Assembly: GCA_015200345.1 (NCBI GenBank)
Contig: CP054187.1
Coordinates: 542,470 to 606,469 of the forward strand
Direction of reading: 5' to 3'
Source: Planctomycetia bacterium
Lineage (GTDB): Bacteria > Planctomycetota > Phycisphaerae > UBA1845 > UTPLA1
Length of the DNA stretch: 64,000 nt
The notes under the pieces are model-generated. The model did no database searches. It was not told the DNA's origin and saw only the letters and a program-made list of their open reading frames with translations. Position numbers and translations under genes: made by a program. This document shows, one piece after another, positions 7,893 through 16,359 of this stretch (position 1 is its first letter; every line of letters starts with the position of its first letter).

Positions 7893-9122
7893 ATGGACAC
7901 GTTGCTTGATCGCTTTCTTCGATACGTCAAGATCGAATCGACGGCTGCGGAGGATTCGAAGACCTACCCCAGCTCGCCCGGGCAGTTGGAGATGGGCAAG
8001 CTGCTGGCGAGCGAGCTGCGCGATTTGAAAATCACCGATGCGGTACAGGATGAGCATGGCATCGTCATGGGGACGGTGCCGGGGAACGTACCCGGCGCGC
8101 CGACGATCTGCTGGTGCTCGCACGTCGATACTTCGCCGGAGTTCAGCGCGAAGGACGTGAAGCCGCAGGTCATTCGCAGTTACGATGGCAAGGACATCAC
8201 GCTGCCGGGCGACAGATCCCGCGTCATCAAGGTCGCCGAGTGCGAGGCGCTGAAACACCTCAAGGGCAAGACGCTCATTACCACCGATGGAACGACGCTG
8301 CTGGGGGCCGACGACAAGGCTGGCGTGGCGGTCATCATGACGGCCGCGGCGCACCTGATGGCGCACCCGGAACTCAAGCACGGGCCGATTCGGATTGTGT
8401 TCACGTGTGACGAGGAGATCGGTCACGGCACCGACAAGCTCGATCTCAAGAAGATCGGCTCGCACGTCGCCTACACGCTCGACGGCGAGGATGAGGGCAA
8501 CATCGAGAACGAGACGTGGTCGGCGGATCTCGCGACGGTGACGATCACCGGCAAGAACATTCACCCCGGCTTCGCCAAGGGTCGGATGATCAACGCGATT
8601 CGGTTGGCGGCGGAGTTCATCGCGCAGATCCCAATGGACATGGCGCCCGAGACGACGGAGGGCCGCGTTGGATTTTTACATCCGTATGTATTGGACGGCG
8701 GCGTGCCGGAGGTGCGGCTGAAGGTGCTGTTGCGGAGTTTCGTGACGGCCGAGTTGAAACAGCAGGCGGACCGGCTGCGGGCCATCGCCGACGCGGTGAT
8801 GAAGGCCCACCCGGACGCGACGATCAAGATCGAGCAGACCGAGCAGTATCGCAACATGCTGGAGTACCTTGCGAAGGAGCCGCGTGCGACGAAGCTGGCC
8901 GAGCAAGCGATGAAAAACGTCGGCCTGACGCCGAAGTATCAATCGATCCGCGGCGGGACGGACGGGTCGAAGTTGAGCGAGAAAGGCCTGCCGACCCCGA
9001 ACCTGTCGGTGGGCATGCACAATTTCCACTCGCCGCTGGAGTTCGCGTGCCTCGAGCAGATGGAAAACTCGGTGAAAGTGCTGGTGGAGCTGGCGCAGTT
9101 ATGGGGGAAGGAGAAGGTTTGA
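7893..9122 (+). CDS. pepT: Peptidase T (tripeptide aminopeptidase)
   Basis: This 409-residue protein matches PepT in length (about 408 in enterobacteria). It is an M20-family dizinc enzyme that removes the N-terminal residue from tripeptides in the cytosol. The metal ligands and catalytic acids are all in place: SHVDTS (His and Asp), GADDKAG (bridging Asp), CDEEIG (catalytic Glu pair), LDGEDEG (Asp) and, near the end, VGMHNFHSPLEF (last His). ATG 7893 is preferred over GTG 7884 because GGGAGG then sits about 8 bases before it. It heads a run of peptide transporters (OPT at 9299, POT at 11510 and 13098), fitting cytosolic breakdown of imported peptides. Confidence 0.95.
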   Translation: MDTLLDRFLRYVKIESTAAEDSKTYPSSPGQLEMGKLLASELRDLKITDAVQDEHGIVMGTVPGNVPGAPTICWCSHVDTSPEFSAKDVKPQVIRSYDGKDITLPGDRSRVIKVAECEALKHLKGKTLITTDGTTLLGADDKAGVAVIMTAAAHLMAHPELKHGPIRIVFTCDEEIGHGTDKLDLKKIGSHVAYTLDGEDEGNIENETWSADLATVTITGKNIHPGFAKGRMINAIRLAAEFIAQIPMDMAPETTEGRVGFLHPYVLDGGVPEVRLKVLLRSFVTAELKQQADRLRAIADAVMKAHPDATIKIEQTEQYRNMLEYLAKEPRATKLAEQAMKNVGLTPKYQSIRGGTDGSKLSEKGLPTPNLSVGMHNFHSPLEFACLEQMENSVKVLVELAQLWGKEKV

Positions 9123-9298
9123 GCCAACAATAGATGGAGGCGTTGAGGATGTTGTAGAATGCCGTCGCGTTTCCAAGCGGCCCGCCCGTTTCAAAACAGC
9201 GGCCTGCGGGCGATCGCTTTCCGCCTTTGTCATTCAACAACGCCACATTCTGCCGTCCGTACTCCTGCGAATCCCGTCCCCCATACGGAACCCCATTC

Positions 9299-11437
9299 AT
9301 GTCCGACCCAAACGCCGTCGCAACGCACCTTCCCGAGAATGCCTACCGCGAGTTGAAGCCCGGCGAGATCTACACGCCGATGGTGCCGGCCGCGGTGACC
9401 GTCCCCGAAATCACCGGCCGCTCGATCGTCTTCGGCATCATCATGAACGTCATCTTCTCGATGGCGGCGACGTATCTGGCGCTGAAGGTCGGCCAGGGCA
9501 TCGAGACGGCGATTCCGATTTCGATTCTGTCGGTGGGGCTATCGGGATTTCTGCTCAAGACCGGCCGGCGGGCCAGCAGCCTTCTCGAAAACGTCAACAT
9601 CCTGGCGATCAGCACGACCAGCGGCATCGTGGCCGGCGGCACAGTCTTCACCATGCCGGCGATTTACATACTCAAAATCAATGAGCAACTCGACATCAGC
9701 AACGTGCAGTTGTTCTTTACCATCTTCGCCGTGCCGCTGATCGGTGCGATTCTCGGCGTCGTCTTCCTGGTGCCGTTCCGGCGCTACTTCGTCAAGGACA
9801 TGCACGGCAAGCTGCCCTTCCCGGAAGCCACCGCCACCAACGAAATCCTCGTCACCGGCGCATCCGACAGCACGGGACAGGCGTGGGTGCTGATCTACTC
9901 GTTCATTGTTGGTTTCGTTTACAACTGGCTCGGCGGCACGATGAAGCTGTTTAGCGAAGTCTTCACCACGGCCGTGATCCCGAAGCTGCACGACCTCACG
10001 CACAAGGCGAAGGCGGTGTTCTTTCTCGGCACCGGCGCGGAACTGCTGGGGCTGGGTTTCATCATCGGCCTGCGCTATGCGACCATCATCTGCGCCGGCT
10101 CGTTTCTCTCGTGGTTTGTCATTGTGCCGCTGCTTGGCTCACTCAATCTTGAGCAGCTGGCGGTCCTGAATCCAGCGATCAAGGGTGACGATGCCGAATT
10201 GATTTTCCGTGCGATTCCTCGCAACATCGGCATCGGCGGCATTTTCGCCGCTGGGCTTATTTCCATCCTCAAAATGAGCAAGGTCATCGCCACGGCCTTG
10301 CGCCAAGCGCTGGGCGGTCTGTTCGCCGGCAACAAAGGTGGGCCGGCGCTGCGCACGGACGATGATTTGAGCTATCCCAAACTGCTTCTCATCGGCCTGA
10401 TTGCGACGATCGCCATGGCGATCTTCTTCCGAATGATCGTGCTGAATGGGATGGAAAACGCGAACAAGCTGACCGCGATTTCGGTCTTGCTGGCTCTTGG
10501 CGCGGCCTTCCTGTTCACGACCGTGTCGGCCTGGGCCATTGCGATGATCTCCACGACGCCGATCTCCGGAATGACGGTCACCACGCTCATTATTACGGCC
10601 GTCGTGCTGCTCAATGCCGGGCTGCCCAAGTCGCCGGCGGGGATGCTCGCCGTGCTGCTTGTCGGCGGCGTGGTGGCGTCGGCCCTCTCGATGGCGGGCA
10701 CGCTGGTGACGGAAATGAAAATCGCCTACTGGACCGGCGCGACGCCCAAGCGCGTGCAGTGGAGCGCCATCGTCTCCGCCGTATTGGCGTCGGCCCTTGT
10801 GACCGGAACAATCATGTTCCTCTCGAAATCCAAGGGATTCGAGATCACTCCGCAGACGCCCGACGCGCTCTCCGCGCCGCAAGCCAACGTCATGGCCAGC
10901 GCGCTGCAAAGCTTCGTCGGTGGCGGAACGGTGCCCTGGGTTCTGTACGCGGTTGGTGCGGTCATTGCCATCATCATGACCATGCTCGGAATTTCGGGCC
11001 TTGCCTTCGCTTTGGGCATGTACCTTCCAATGGAACTGAACACGCCGATTCTCGTGGGCGGTTTCATCGCCGCGATGATCCCCAAGGGGGCGAAAAACGA
11101 AGCGATCGCCAAAGCGCGGAACGACAAGGGCGTTCTGATCGCATCCGGCCTCATTGCCGGCGGCGCGATTGTCGGCGTCGTCAATGCAGTGCTCACTTCC
11201 GTTAACGAGGAGCTGATCAAGCCCAGGAGCGCCAGCCAGCCGGCGGAAGGATTCGACCTGATGCAATGGCTCAACATGGGAAATCGACTGCAAGCATCGG
11301 GCTGGTCGAGTGATCGCGTCGAGCAGATGACGAACTGGCTGGGCCTCGCGGCATTCGGATTGCTGTGCCTGTGGGCATTTGCCGTATGCCGTCGCGCGAA
11401 ACCCGGTGCGTCGTCGGGTCCGTCGTTGCAGCATTAG
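9299..11437 (+). CDS. OPT-family oligopeptide transporter
   Basis: This 712-residue inner-membrane protein has many (about 14-16) hydrophobic helices. The N-terminus 'RELKPGEIYTPMVPA' and the segments 'KVGQGIETAIPISILSVG' and 'KLPFPEATATNEILV' (compare the P-F-P-E-A motif) are characteristic of the bacterial OPT family, which imports oligopeptides or metal chelates. I start at ATG 9299, since the upstream open frame is not protein-like; no strong Shine-Dalgarno is visible. Its place between PepT and a POT transporter argues for peptides as substrate, although iron-chelate transport is a known alternative in this family. Confidence 0.9.
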   Translation: MSDPNAVATHLPENAYRELKPGEIYTPMVPAAVTVPEITGRSIVFGIIMNVIFSMAATYLALKVGQGIETAIPISILSVGLSGFLLKTGRRASSLLENVNILAISTTSGIVAGGTVFTMPAIYILKINEQLDISNVQLFFTIFAVPLIGAILGVVFLVPFRRYFVKDMHGKLPFPEATATNEILVTGASDSTGQAWVLIYSFIVGFVYNWLGGTMKLFSEVFTTAVIPKLHDLTHKAKAVFFLGTGAELLGLGFIIGLRYATIICAGSFLSWFVIVPLLGSLNLEQLAVLNPAIKGDDAELIFRAIPRNIGIGGIFAAGLISILKMSKVIATALRQALGGLFAGNKGGPALRTDDDLSYPKLLLIGLIATIAMAIFFRMIVLNGMENANKLTAISVLLALGAAFLFTTVSAWAIAMISTTPISGMTVTTLIITAVVLLNAGLPKSPAGMLAVLLVGGVVASALSMAGTLVTEMKIAYWTGATPKRVQWSAIVSAVLASALVTGTIMFLSKSKGFEITPQTPDALSAPQANVMASALQSFVGGGTVPWVLYAVGAVIAIIMTMLGISGLAFALGMYLPMELNTPILVGGFIAAMIPKGAKNEAIAKARNDKGVLIASGLIAGGAIVGVVNAVLTSVNEELIKPRSASQPAEGFDLMQWLNMGNRLQASGWSSDRVEQMTNWLGLAAFGLLCLWAFAVCRRAKPGASSGPSLQH

Positions 11438-11463
11438 GCGCGAATCCCAATCGTTCGTCAGCC

Positions 11464-11479
11464 GATCGCGCGAGCGATC
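11464..11479. repeat. Small intergenic hairpin GATCGC-GCGA-GCGATC
   Basis: A perfect 6-bp stem with a GCGA loop, 26 bases after the OPT stop codon and before the POT gene. Similar hairpins occur at 14814, 15222, 15270 and 49936, all outside genes. A CTTTTT stretch follows some ten bases later, so it might also act as a weak terminator. Confidence 0.45.
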
Positions 11480-11509
11480 CATACAACTTTTTGTTTACTC
11501 GGTGACACG

Positions 11510-13024
11510 ATGACGACCGCGCCGGCCGCCGCAGCGCAATCGCCCGACTCCGCACCGCGCGGGTTCTCGTTCGCCTACTGGTTGTTGATGACCATCGAGA
11601 TGTTCGAGCGGCTGGCGTATTACACGCTTCGGCCGATCGCGGGCATCTTCATCATGCAGGCCACCGAGCCGGGCGGTCTGAAGCTCACCGCGCAGCACAA
11701 GGGCACGATTTTCGCGTGGTGGGCGATTATTCAGGTTGTCCTGCCGATCGTCACCGGCGGCTTCGCCGATCGTTACGGCTACAAGAAAATCATGGCCTTT
11801 GCCATGCTGTTGAGCGGCGCGGGCTATGCGACGATGGCGACGTTTCACTCCTACGAGGGCTTCTTCATCGGCGTCCTGCTTCAAGCCAGCGGGCTGTCAT
11901 TCTTCAAGCCGAGCATCCAAGGCGCGCTGGCGCACTCGCTCTCGCGCGAAAAATCATCGCTGGGCTGGGGAATCTTCTACGGGGTCGTGAACGTTGGGGC
12001 GTACTTCGGCCATCTCGCTTCGCCGTTGATTCTGGGGAAAAATCACTCGGCCCAGGCCTATCAAACGCTGTTCATTTCCTGCGCGGGCTTCTGCATTCTC
12101 TGCATCGTCCTCGTTTTGATGATGCGGGACATTCCATCCGGCGGATCCAAAACCGACAGCCCGTTCACCGTTCTATGGAAGACCATCGTCAACATTTTCG
12201 AGCCGCGTCTGCTGGCCTGGCTGGCCATCATGTCCTGTTTCTGGATGATGATGTACCAGTTGTGGGACCTGGGGCCCAACTTCATTGAAGACTGGGTGGA
12301 CAGTTCGCACGTGGCGTCGCTCGCTCCCTTCGACACCTGGCGCGAAACCGGGCCCGACGGCCGCCTTCGTCTGCCGCAACAGGTGCTCCTGTCGCTCAAC
12401 TCTTTTCTGATCATTTTCTTCGTCGCGCCGATCTCACACCTGGTACGCAAGATGCGCACCCTGTCCGCCATGCTGCTGGGCATGTTCGGCGTAACCTTCG
12501 GCGTCCTCATGGCGGGTCTGACGCAAAGCGCGTGGATGCTGCTGGCCGGCATTGCTTTCTTTTCACTGGGTGAGATGCTGGTCGGACCGAAGAAGAGTGA
12601 ATACCTCGCGCTGATCGCGCCCCCGAGCAAGAAGGGGCTGTATCTTGGGTACGTGGTCATCCCCACCGGCATCGGGCAGGCCGTCGGCAATTGGATTTCC
12701 GGGCATATCTACGGGCGCTTCGGTGAGAAAGCGACTTTATCGCTTAAGTACCTGCTTGAACACACCCCGTTTGGCGAAGGCAAGTCGTGGGACGGCAGCG
12801 CGAAGTCGCTGGAACTCGCCGCCGGCGTGACGCGCCCGGAAGCGTTTGCGAAATTGCAGGAAGTACTCGGCGTGGACGGTCTCGCGGCGACGCGGGTTCT
12901 ATGGAACCAGTATCATCCGCAATACTGGAGTTGGCTGCCGTTCGCCGCGATCGGCGTTCTCGCGGCCATCGCGTTGTACATCTTCGGGCGGATGGCGCGA
13001 CGGTGGGCGGACATGAACGCGTAG
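11510..13024 (+). CDS. POT-family (PTR2) proton-dependent peptide transporter
   Basis: A 504-residue major-facilitator-type membrane protein with about 12-14 helices. The first helix carries the POT proton-coupling motif in the form 'EMFERLAYY' (family ExxERFxYY), and 'GFADRYGYKKIM' is the MFS loop 2-3. POT proteins import di- and tripeptides with protons. A hydrophilic stretch at about residues 250-290 separates later helices. It follows the OPT gene by 72 bases on the same strand and converges with a second POT gene (13098-14630) with 73 bases between stops. Confidence 0.92.
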   Translation: MTTAPAAAAQSPDSAPRGFSFAYWLLMTIEMFERLAYYTLRPIAGIFIMQATEPGGLKLTAQHKGTIFAWWAIIQVVLPIVTGGFADRYGYKKIMAFAMLLSGAGYATMATFHSYEGFFIGVLLQASGLSFFKPSIQGALAHSLSREKSSLGWGIFYGVVNVGAYFGHLASPLILGKNHSAQAYQTLFISCAGFCILCIVLVLMMRDIPSGGSKTDSPFTVLWKTIVNIFEPRLLAWLAIMSCFWMMMYQLWDLGPNFIEDWVDSSHVASLAPFDTWRETGPDGRLRLPQQVLLSLNSFLIIFFVAPISHLVRKMRTLSAMLLGMFGVTFGVLMAGLTQSAWMLLAGIAFFSLGEMLVGPKKSEYLALIAPPSKKGLYLGYVVIPTGIGQAVGNWISGHIYGRFGEKATLSLKYLLEHTPFGEGKSWDGSAKSLELAAGVTRPEAFAKLQEVLGVDGLAATRVLWNQYHPQYWSWLPFAAIGVLAAIALYIFGRMARRWADMNA

Positions 13025-13097
13025 CAATGACGGAAGTCGACGGATTTCAATCCGCCGGCTTCGAATAGGCGTCAGCGAATGCAAGACTGGCGCCGAC

Positions 13098-14630
13098 TCA
13101 CTTCACGCCATGCATCATCTTCTTCAACACCGGCACGAGCAGGAACAGCAGCACGCCGGAGGCCACGGCCGTCAGCGCAATGTACTTGAAGACGACATCA
13201 AATCCGTAATGCTCCGTGCGACTTCCGACCCAACCGCCAAAGACGTTCCCCAACGAAGATGACAGGAACCAGACACCCATGAAGGTGCTGACCATGCGCG
13301 CGGGGGAAAGCTTCGTAATGGTTGAGAGCCCGACCGGAGAAAGGCACAACTCGCCCGTCGTGTGCAGCATGAAGCCAAGCACCAGAAAACTGATGTTGCA
13401 TTTTCCGGTCGTACCAGCCTGCGCGGCCCCCAAATACATGATGAAAAAGCCTGCGCCCAATTGGGTCAGGCCCAGCGCGAACTTCAGCGGCGACGACGGT
13501 TCCATTCGACGTTTGTCAAGCCAGACCCAGAGTTTCGCGAACGGGAATCCCAGGATGATGATGAACAACGGATTGATCGACGCGGTCAAGAGTGAAGCCT
13601 TCAATTCGCCGAAGATCGGCACGTTTCGGTCCACGTGTGCATCGGTAAACAGATTGATCGCGCTGCCAGCCAGTTCGAAGAATGCCCAGAACATGATCGA
13701 GAAGCAGCACAGGATGATGATCACCAGCATTCGCCCGCGTTCTTCCGGTGTGCCGCGGAAGGTCTCCCACAGCAGGTAGATCATGACCGGAACGGCAACG
13801 AAAAGAGCCAAATTCTGGACGTACTTCGGATTGGCCATGAGATACCCTGCGACGGGCATGAACAGAATGACCCCCAGCGCCACGAGAACTCCCTTTGGGA
13901 TGCCCGCGTTGGATGAGGCAGCGCTCGCGGCCTTCGCAGGAGGCATTCCCCTTCCGTGCAGCAGGTGCGTTGTGCCGCTGAAGATAACCTGGCCAATCAG
14001 CATCCCGGCGCCTGCCAGAACAAAGCCCCAGTGCCAACCGTACTTTTCGGCGAGCTGGCCGGAGAATCCGGCGGCGAAAGCGCCGATGTTGATCCCCATG
14101 TAGAAGATCGTAAACGCGCCGTCGCGGCGCGGATCGCCCTGCTCGTAGAGGCTTCCCACAATGCTCGAGATATTCGGCTTGAAGAAACCGTTTCCAGCCG
14201 AAAGCATGCCCAGGCCGAGGAAAAAGATAGAGGTGATCGCGATGCTCTGTTCGACCGGCGCCGTCCCAGCTTGGTCTCGAATAAGCCAGGCATGGGTGGC
14301 CAAAGTGAACTGCGCTGCCGCCATGAGGATGCCGCCGATCACAATGCAACGGCGCTGACCAAGTAATCGATCCGCGAGAATGCCACCTAGAAATGGCGCG
14401 GCGTACACGAATCCCAGATAGGCGCCATAAACTTCGTTGGAATGACCCGGAGCAAACGACATGGCCTTGGTCATGTACAGCACGAGGAATGCTCTCATGC
14501 TGTAAAAACTGAAGCGCTCCCACATCTCGGTGAAGAAGAGGCCATACAGCCCCAGCGGATGACCAAGAAACGTACGCTCGCCGCCGGCGTGCCCGGCGTT
14601 TCCGACGCTGCTGCCGCCTGATTGGTTCAT
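13098..14630 (-). CDS. POT-family (PTR2) proton-dependent peptide transporter, second copy
   Basis: A 510-residue inner-membrane peptide/proton symporter. It has the canonical motif 'TEMWERFSFYSMRA' (E-x-x-E-R-F-x-F-Y) in helix 1, 'GGILADRLLGQRR' in loop 2-3, and 'GNGFFKPNISSIVG' in the PTR2 signature region. The ATG at 14630 has a GGAGA about 8 bases upstream; a longer in-frame extension is less likely. It is more canonical than, and not a recent duplicate of, the convergent POT gene at 11510. It completes the peptide-use cluster with PepT and OPT. Confidence 0.93.
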   Translation of the reverse strand: MNQSGGSSVGNAGHAGGERTFLGHPLGLYGLFFTEMWERFSFYSMRAFLVLYMTKAMSFAPGHSNEVYGAYLGFVYAAPFLGGILADRLLGQRRCIVIGGILMAAAQFTLATHAWLIRDQAGTAPVEQSIAITSIFFLGLGMLSAGNGFFKPNISSIVGSLYEQGDPRRDGAFTIFYMGINIGAFAAGFSGQLAEKYGWHWGFVLAGAGMLIGQVIFSGTTHLLHGRGMPPAKAASAASSNAGIPKGVLVALGVILFMPVAGYLMANPKYVQNLALFVAVPVMIYLLWETFRGTPEERGRMLVIIILCCFSIMFWAFFELAGSAINLFTDAHVDRNVPIFGELKASLLTASINPLFIIILGFPFAKLWVWLDKRRMEPSSPLKFALGLTQLGAGFFIMYLGAAQAGTTGKCNISFLVLGFMLHTTGELCLSPVGLSTITKLSPARMVSTFMGVWFLSSSLGNVFGGWVGSRTEHYGFDVVFKYIALTAVASGVLLFLLVPVLKKMMHGVK

Positions 14631-14813
14631 GGATTCGATCTCCGATAGATCTGTCGTATCTAACGGCCGCGGCAATCGGCCGACTGGCCGGGCAGTCTAA
14701 CCGACCGAGCCGCTGGGTCCAGCGCCAACGTGCAAGTCCGGGCCGTTTCGATTTACGGTGGGAACAGGCAACGAGACCTTCGATTGCTTGCGCGAATGGC
14801 TCTTTTTCCAATC

Positions 14814-14829
14814 GATTGCTCGCGCACTC
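14814..14829. repeat. Small intergenic hairpin (inverted orientation copy)
   Basis: GATTGC-TCGC-GCACTC, the reverse orientation of the GATYGC-GCGA-GCRATC hairpin seen at 11464 and 49936, with one mismatched pair in the stem. It lies in the divergent gap between the POT gene and the small secreted protein at 14923. Confidence 0.35.
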
Positions 14830-14922
14830 GGGCCTGCGGAGCACGATGCAAAACGCCCGATAAGCCTGCCATGCGGCCTTTTAGCTAACGAACGCCTTGC
14901 GCCGATCCGTTATGGGGGCTGT

Positions 14923-15174
14923 ATGACTTCCACACACGATTCCATTCAACCGGTTGTTGTAACCAACGAAACCAAATCCGCGTCGCGTGGCAGCCGATTC
15001 TGGTCGCGCGTGCTGACGATGGCGGGGCTGGCCGTCCTGGGCCTCACGCCCTGGGCCAACGCAGCCTTGCCGCAGCCGGACCTTCCAGCGATCTGTCCAC
15101 CGCTGACGGCCTTCGCCCATCCGACATTTTTCGATTTTCTCTGGGGCACGACGCCGATCAAGTTCCCATACTGA
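14923..15174 (+). CDS. Short secreted peptide, unknown function
   Basis: The product has 83 residues from ATG 14923 (a GGGGGC run lies upstream). A Ser/Thr-rich N-terminus of about 25 residues is followed by a hydrophobic core (FWSRVLTMAGLAVLGLTPWANA) with a good AxA-type cleavage site. The mature part is about 35 residues with two Pro-rich turns and many aromatics (PTFFDFLWGTTPIKFPY). It might be a fourth member of the short secreted peptides at 7357, 7565 and 32261, but shares only size and layout with them. Coding status is plausible, not proven. Confidence 0.45.
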   Translation: MTSTHDSIQPVVVTNETKSASRGSRFWSRVLTMAGLAVLGLTPWANAALPQPDLPAICPPLTAFAHPTFFDFLWGTTPIKFPY

Positions 15175-15221
15175 CCGCGCGCCGACACTCCCCCGCCACC
15201 GTCACGCGCCGCCAAAGTGCC

Positions 15222-15237
15222 GATTGCGCGAGCCATC
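15222..15237. repeat. Small intergenic hairpin GATTGC-GCGA-GCCATC
   Basis: The same hairpin type as at 11464 and 49936, with one mismatched pair. It lies between the small secreted gene ending at 15174 and the minus-strand operon ending at 15323. Confidence 0.4.
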
Positions 15238-15269
15238 GAGTTTCGTGAACTCGCATACGACACGGTATC

Positions 15270-15281
15270 GATCGCGCGATC
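15270..15281. repeat. Palindrome GATCGCGCGATC
   Basis: A perfect 12-bp palindrome, a shortened form of the same hairpin, 33 bases after the copy at 15222-15237 in the same intergenic gap. Confidence 0.35.
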
Positions 15282-15322
15282 CATCAATCGCGTTCCTGCC
15301 CGATCCCGAAAGCAGTCGTGCG

Positions 15323-16282
15323 TTACGCGTTCACCGGAGCGATACGCCCCGGCTCTGAAAAAGTGGTTCCACCATGCGACGGAACGTGCGCTCTGGATTC
15401 CAGACCGGTCCGCGCAGAATCGCCATCCTGCGGCGCACTCCATAGGTATTGGGCCGGATCCACCCAGACGGCGCGCTCCAGCGATGCGAGCGCCTCGCGC
15501 GTCAGATCGCCGTCATTCATTCCATCGCGCCAATCATGCGTTGAATGCCACGCCAGCGTAAAACGCTTCGGCTGCGGCGCACGACGGCACGTCACCACGG
15601 CGACCGGCACGTTGTACCATCGCGCCAGCCGCTCCAGCGTCGGATACGCCTGTATATCAACTCCAAGAAATCGCAACGGTACCCCCCGCCCTTGACGGCG
15701 AGCCTGCTCGCACACCATCAACACCGCACCGCCGCGCTGCAAGACCGCCGGAATCTCGCGCGCTGCGCCGGCACGCTCCACGATTCTCACGCCCTCGATG
15801 CGCGATAGATCGCGCTGCCACGCCGCGAGGACCGGTTGCGCGGCCGTGTCCGCTACGACGTGAATCGGCCGGAAAATCTGCCCCAATGCGAACGCCCCCA
15901 TCGTCAGGCTGCCATAATAGCCGGTCGCCAACAGGCAGCCGCGCCTGCTGGTCGCGAGCCGCTCCAGTTCGTCGCGCCCCTCCACATCGAACAACGCTTC
16001 CCACCGGTCCGGTCGCATAAGCCGCCGCGTGAAAAGAACTTCCACCCAGAATCGGGCAATGTGCTCGTACATTTGCTCGATCATCTTGTCCGGGGCGACG
16101 CGTCGAACACCCGCCGCGGCGATCATTCGCTGCCGCGCGCATCGCCCGCCCGGCGTGTTCATCCGGTAAACGCCGTGCGCGATGGCCGCCGCCAGGCGGA
16201 ATGTTGCGCGCATCCCCAGCGCGCGCAGCCCCGGCGCGATCACCCAGCGCAGATAAGCATGGCGAATCGATTCGAGATCCAT
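15323..16282 (-). CDS. LpxL/HtrB-type acyltransferase homologue lacking the catalytic HX4E motif
   Basis: This 319-residue protein matches the lipid A acyltransferase family along its length: an N-terminal membrane-associated segment, 'EHIARFWVEVLFTRRL', then 'VLMVCEQARRQGRGVPLRFLG' and 'VPVAVVTCRR'. The family's catalytic signature TGHxGNWE is here 'TGYYGSLTMG': His is Tyr122 and Glu is Thr127. The homologue at 50046 keeps H162 and E167. It may therefore be inactive as an acyltransferase or have a new role. It is the last gene of a minus-strand operon after a glycosyltransferase, suggesting work on envelope glycolipid. The start is uncertain: GTG 16357 and ATG 16333 are alternatives to ATG 16282. 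Confidence 0.8.
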   Translation of the reverse strand: MDLESIRHAYLRWVIAPGLRALGMRATFRLAAAIAHGVYRMNTPGGRCARQRMIAAAGVRRVAPDKMIEQMYEHIARFWVEVLFTRRLMRPDRWEALFDVEGRDELERLATSRRGCLLATGYYGSLTMGAFALGQIFRPIHVVADTAAQPVLAAWQRDLSRIEGVRIVERAGAAREIPAVLQRGGAVLMVCEQARRQGRGVPLRFLGVDIQAYPTLERLARWYNVPVAVVTCRRAPQPKRFTLAWHSTHDWRDGMNDGDLTREALASLERAVWVDPAQYLWSAPQDGDSARTGLESRAHVPSHGGTTFSEPGRIAPVNA

Positions 16283-16359
16283 CAAACGTAATATCGGATT
16301 TTTCGCGATTCGAGGCCGACCGATGCAATCCATCGGTCCGGGCGCATCAATCCACAATC

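Noticed and set aside
13025..13097. Gap between the convergent POT genes as a two-way terminator
   Set aside because: A short CGGATT-TC-AATCCG hairpin is present but without a U-run on either strand; too weak to call.
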